Source: Diplocloster agilis (lineage in GTDB: Bacteria > Bacillota > Clostridia > Lachnospirales > Lachnospiraceae). From it: a DNA stretch of 35,790 bases. Each line of letters begins with the position of its first letter. Position 1 is the stretch's first letter. The DNA is taken from positions 1 to 35,790 of the forward strand of contig NZ_JAHQCW010000055.1 in the NCBI RefSeq assembly GCF_019042275.1. Reading direction: 5' to 3'. The position numbers were made by a program, and so were the translations under genes. The notes below the pieces were generated by a model that was not told where the DNA came from, made no database searches, and worked only from the letters and a program-made list of their open reading frames with translations. Below are positions 32,787 through 35,790 of the stretch, one piece after another.

Positions 32787-33482
32787 ATGAGCAAAAATAA
32801 AACTACCAAAAATAATATTACAAATATCACATATGAACAGATTAAAGAAAACTCTGAAATCAAGACTTTTATCCAGTCCGGAAATGAAGTCCTGGGGATA
32901 CTGGGCTATACGGATCATTCCCGGGTCCACGCAATCAAGGTAGCCGAGACCGCCGGAAAAATCCTGAAGGAACTGGGATATTCCGGAAAAGAAATCGAAC
33001 TGGCAAAAATTGCCGGTTATATGCACGATATCGGAAACTCAGTCAACCGGCACGACCATGCGCACACCGGGGCTATTATGGCTTTTCAGATACTCCGGGA
33101 GCTAGGCATGGATGATAAAGATACCGCGGTCATCGTTTCCGCCATCGGCAATCATGATGAAAAAACCGGAACCGCGGTAACCCCTGTGTCCGCCGCCGTA
33201 ATTCTGGCTGATAAGACAGACGTCAGGAGGAACCGGGTACGCAATAAAGATCTGGCAAATTTCGATTCCCATGACCGCGTCAACTATGCCGCCATCGAGT
33301 CACGGGTCACCATTAACAAAGAAAAGGGAACCGTCCATCTGGATATAAACCTGGATGAAAATATAAGCTCTATCCTGGATTATTTTGAAATCTTTTTACA
33401 GCGGATGCTGATGTGCAGAAGGGCCTGCGAACTGCTGAACGCCAAGTTCAAATTAACGGCGAACGGCAATAAAATGGCGTGA
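32787..33482 (+). CDS. HD domain phosphohydrolase
   Basis: The only convincing plus-strand gene, 231 aa. An HD domain (about 40-150) has metal ligands H44/H48, H80-D81 (MHDIGN), H91/H93, H123-D124 (GNHDE) and D142 (ADKTD), so all expected residues of an active phosphohydrolase are there. It resembles single-domain HD proteins that act on nucleotides or (p)ppGpp-like compounds; the substrate is not predictable. It is cytoplasmic. The Shine-Dalgarno is weak (AGG close to the ATG). It converges with the FUSC gene, whose stop lies six bases away, and no terminator is visible in between. Confidence 0.88.
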   Translation: MSKNKTTKNNITNITYEQIKENSEIKTFIQSGNEVLGILGYTDHSRVHAIKVAETAGKILKELGYSGKEIELAKIAGYMHDIGNSVNRHDHAHTGAIMAFQILRELGMDDKDTAVIVSAIGNHDEKTGTAVTPVSAAVILADKTDVRRNRVRNKDLANFDSHDRVNYAAIESRVTINKEKGTVHLDINLDENISSILDYFEIFLQRMLMCRRACELLNAKFKLTANGNKMA

Positions 33483-33487
33483 CGCCA

Positions 33488-35185
33488 TCATCCCTCCAAC
33501 GCCCTGTGCCGGTGGGCTCTTCTGACCGCCGCGCGTCCCCTCCTGAGAAGCTCTTGCATCTCTTCCCAGCCGCCCTGGGACGCGTTCTGGGACAGCTTCT
33601 CTTCCTGCAGATGGGATTGGATCACCAGTTCATAATAGAGCTGCGGGTCCACATTTTCCTCAAGACATACCTTAGTCAGCAGTCCTGTAGTGGCCGCATA
33701 TTTTTTCAGCAGCTGCCTTGTGGCCATACTCCGGCTATAAGGAAAGACCAGACAGTTAGCCGCCAGCGCGATCAATGCTCCGGCGCAGATATAGATAATC
33801 CGGATCACGAACATCTGTCCCACATCTCCAACTCCAAAGGCCCCCATAAATACCGCTCCTCCCAATGCGCCAATGGTAGAGCAGGCATAAGTTCCGGTAT
33901 AGTCGGAAAAATAAAAGGAAAGGTATCCTGACAGCATCATAACCGCTGTCCTTCCCACCGGATTGGATATCAGCCCGAAGACGGCCACCGACACGATTCC
34001 GCCGATCACCGTAGCCACGATCCTTTTGCGCGTCTTGATCCCCACGTCGTCCGCATAAGGCAGGGACAGGGAAGCCAGCGTAAACAGCAGCCATTTTCCA
34101 TGTTCCAGCTGAAACACCTGTACCAGAAGGGTAAACACCGCTAACAAAACAGAAACCCGAAGCGCATAAATAACCCGCACCGGACTCACATCCAGGGCAG
34201 CCTTTAAACGGACCGACAGGGAAAGGGCGGTCCTGTGATATTTCGTACGTTTCTGCGGGTCCGTCATATGCATCAGATGCTCACGGATATAAACCAGGGC
34301 ATCATAAAATTCTCCCTCCAGCCGGTCCTTCTCATCCCGAACCATCTGCCGCCGGTCGAGCTCCTCCAGCCCGTCCGCCTGCCTGTTTACGTAGCGCTCA
34401 AATTCGCTTAACTGCACGTCAACCCGTTCCAGAAGCTCCTTTCGTCCGGGCGTCATCTCCTCCGTCATATCATGCAAAAGCAGAATAATATGTTCCATCC
34501 CCCGCCCGGCATCGATCATAGCGAAACTGGCATCCGAGATACACAGCACCTTCCTGCGCCTTTCATAGACAGTTCTGCTGAGTCTGCACAATGTATTGCG
34601 CACTGCGGCAGGCTTGGCCATCTCCCCTTCCCCATTCAGAAGATACCGAATCCCCTTCTGTGCATCCCCGATCATAGACGTCAAAACATCCTGCGCAGTT
34701 TCCCGCACACGCTTACGCCCCTTAAAAAGCTGATAAAGGATAATCGACACTGCCCCCGCCAGCAGTCCCAACAATCTTTTCGGCAATTCCGAAACACCAA
34801 CCGGAGAGATAAACACAAGAAACAGATACGAAAGAATATACGGAAAATACATATGGCTGGAATACTCATAAGTAAACGCATACAGAATACAGAACACCGT
34901 AATCAGATTAACCGGAAGCGCGGCATAAGGATTCAGCGTATTCACCAGGCACGAGGCCACACCCATCCACAAAAGCACCCCCGCCTGCACCACCAGATGC
35001 TTCACCGGGGCCGCCGTCATATCCCTGACCATAGAAGCCGACATCATAATCGTAAAGATCACCCCAACGATCGAATTCTCCGCCCCAAAAACCCCCTGAA
35101 ACACATTGACAAAAGCAATAATAAAAACAAAGTTCAAAGTTGCCTGAACAAAATTCTTTTGAAAACTCTCTTTCATCTTTTTCAA
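33488..35185 (-). CDS. FUSC family membrane protein (fusaric-acid-resistance-like)
   Basis: Membrane protein of 565 aa with the two-block layout of the FUSC/aromatic acid exporter family: an N-terminal membrane block (about 12-155), a charged cytoplasmic part (about 160-325) and a second membrane block (about 335-480), then a basic C-terminus (RRGRAAVRRAHRHR). Such proteins export aromatic acids or similar compounds, or act in the envelope. The start may be TTG (35183-35185) with GAGAGG about 11 nt upstream, or the ATG three codons on (35174-35176). The N-terminal 150 codons use more A/T in the third position than the rest, which could be drift or an older join. Confidence 0.85.
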   Translation of the reverse strand: MKKMKESFQKNFVQATLNFVFIIAFVNVFQGVFGAENSIVGVIFTIMMSASMVRDMTAAPVKHLVVQAGVLLWMGVASCLVNTLNPYAALPVNLITVFCILYAFTYEYSSHMYFPYILSYLFLVFISPVGVSELPKRLLGLLAGAVSIILYQLFKGRKRVRETAQDVLTSMIGDAQKGIRYLLNGEGEMAKPAAVRNTLCRLSRTVYERRRKVLCISDASFAMIDAGRGMEHIILLLHDMTEEMTPGRKELLERVDVQLSEFERYVNRQADGLEELDRRQMVRDEKDRLEGEFYDALVYIREHLMHMTDPQKRTKYHRTALSLSVRLKAALDVSPVRVIYALRVSVLLAVFTLLVQVFQLEHGKWLLFTLASLSLPYADDVGIKTRKRIVATVIGGIVSVAVFGLISNPVGRTAVMMLSGYLSFYFSDYTGTYACSTIGALGGAVFMGAFGVGDVGQMFVIRIIYICAGALIALAANCLVFPYSRSMATRQLLKKYAATTGLLTKVCLEENVDPQLYYELVIQSHLQEEKLSQNASQGGWEEMQELLRRGRAAVRRAHRHRALEG

Positions 35186-35480
35186 AACATGCCATCCTCT
35201 CTAAAACAAAAAGCTCCAACTCAGCACCAATCCCAGCGCCAGCGCCTCTCCAAACATACAAAATAAACAGCAATCCCCAAAAGGCGCCTCCAACATCCAA
35301 CAATCCTATAATCCTATAATCCTGTAAACAAACTTTCAATGGTAAGTAGGTTCGATAAAGTTATGCCACACTGCCGCACAACCCTGCAGAAACTTGCATT
35401 GATCTAACTCAAAAGAATCTCAGAATCCGAATCTAAGATCTAACTCCAAATAACTGTATCTAATCATACCGCTAATTGGA
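35186..35480. other. AT-rich intergenic region with an 8-nt tandem repeat
   Basis: No gene is supported here. The block AATCCTAT-AATCCTAT-AATCCTGT (35302-35325) is a three-copy 8-nt tandem repeat, and TTTACA on the minus strand next to it could be a -35 for the FUSC gene. No clear promoter can be set with confidence. The region is AT-rich, in contrast to the GC-rich segment that follows. Confidence 0.5.
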
Positions 35481-35559
35481 AAATTTTACAACCCCCAATT
35501 CCGTTCATCCTCCCCCACCATTCTCAAAGCCCCCCCATAGACCATCCCCCCTTCTACTT

Positions 35560-35790
35560 TTTGAGCCAAAGCAGGGAAGAGAGCTGCGGGGAAGGCCGGG
35601 ACGATCCCGGATGGGCGGGGACGCTCCGGGCGGCCGGGTTCTTTTGTATCTCTCTGGGAGCGCATAGGGCGGCTGTGTATCCGCTTAGGGGAATCGAAAA
35701 GCCGGGTTCAGGATGACCGGCGGACTTCACGTCCGACGGGCAAGAGCCTCTGAACCGGGAACACCTCAAGTGTTCCTGGTGAATAGGCTC
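35560..35790. other. GC-rich, hairpin-dense segment cut by the window end
   Basis: No convincing coding sequence. Hairpins include a 5-bp stem CGGAC/GTCCG (35721-35735), an 11-bp stem with one G-T pair (35754-35764 with 35770-35780), and an outer stem GAGCCT/AGGCTC (35744-35749 with 35785-35790). A further pairing GGTTCA/TGAACC joins 35705-35710 to 35751-35756. It does not match RNase P, tmRNA, SRP or 6S RNA as I know them. It could be a structured RNA, the edge of a repeat family, or leader DNA of the next gene; the window ends too soon to tell. Confidence 0.45.

Noticed and set aside
34472-35266. Open frame of 264 codons on the plus strand, antisense to the FUSC gene
   Set aside because: Extreme His/Arg/Gln content and no domain; it is explained by the opposite-strand membrane protein.
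35554-35769. Small open frame (71 codons) in the GC-rich right edge
   Set aside because: Pro/Ser/Arg-rich low-information sequence over strong hairpins, with no ribosome binding site.

Overview
The window looks like a chromosomal segment of a motile, Gram-positive anaerobe of the class Clostridia, most likely a Lachnospiraceae relative (genus not resolved). The reasons are the B. subtilis/Clostridium-type flagellar gene order (fliE-F-G-H-I-J-K, flgD, flgE, flbD, motA, fliY, flhA, fliA, flgF/G), the T-box-controlled serS, the FliY-type switch protein, the YlqG/YlqH-like pair, and a flagellin with short conserved ends. There are no rRNA or tRNA genes, insertion sequences, phage genes or CRISPR arrays.

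Layout, with almost everything on the minus strand (read from high to low coordinate). (1) 35790-35186: an intergenic end with a GC-rich, hairpin-dense segment cut by the window edge. (2) 35185-28949: housekeeping and envelope genes: a FUSC-type membrane protein, an HD phosphohydrolase (the only convincing plus-strand gene), a GreA-family factor, a DegV/FakB protein, a membrane-anchored XRE regulator and a VanZ-like protein. (3) 28660-25362: a tightly overlapping operon of an ECF-like sigma factor, an unrecognised six-pass membrane protein, an ABC ATPase and an ABC permease. (4) 25248-23391: a small DUF6472-like Cys-rich protein, then serS behind a sigma-A promoter and a T-box riboswitch whose specifier reads UCC (Ser). 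(5) 23094-1764: one long flagellar operon of about 21 kb, starting at an extended -10 promoter before fliE and ending at a strong terminator after a VanY-like peptidase. (6) 1661-154: a separately transcribed flagellin gene with a sigma-28-type promoter, a leader with two GGA-loop hairpins that look like CsrA sites, and a bidirectional terminator.

The operon builds the rod junction (FliE), MS ring (FliF), part of the C ring (FliG, FliY), the export ATPase complex (FliH/I/J), hook and ruler parts (FliK, FlgD, FlgE, a TIGR02530-type protein), the stator half MotA, the export gate protein FlhA, sigma-28 (FliA), rod proteins (FlgF/FlgG-like), a DUF342/FapA-type protein, a second FliK-like protein paired with an FhlB (FlhB C-domain) paralogue, and a PilZ protein. 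FliA made by this operon presumably drives the flagellin promoter.

The most striking point is what is missing. flgB, flgC, motB, fliL, fliM, cheY, fliO/P/Q/R, flhB, flhF and flhG normally sit inside this order but are absent, and the remaining junctions are clean and translationally coupled. Either a second flagellar locus exists or the system is reduced. Other points of interest are a short sequence repeated directly after three terminators, a 46-nt repeat pair after VanZ, a Glu-to-Gln change at the expected catalytic base of the VanY-like protein, and an unusual SerRS motif 3.
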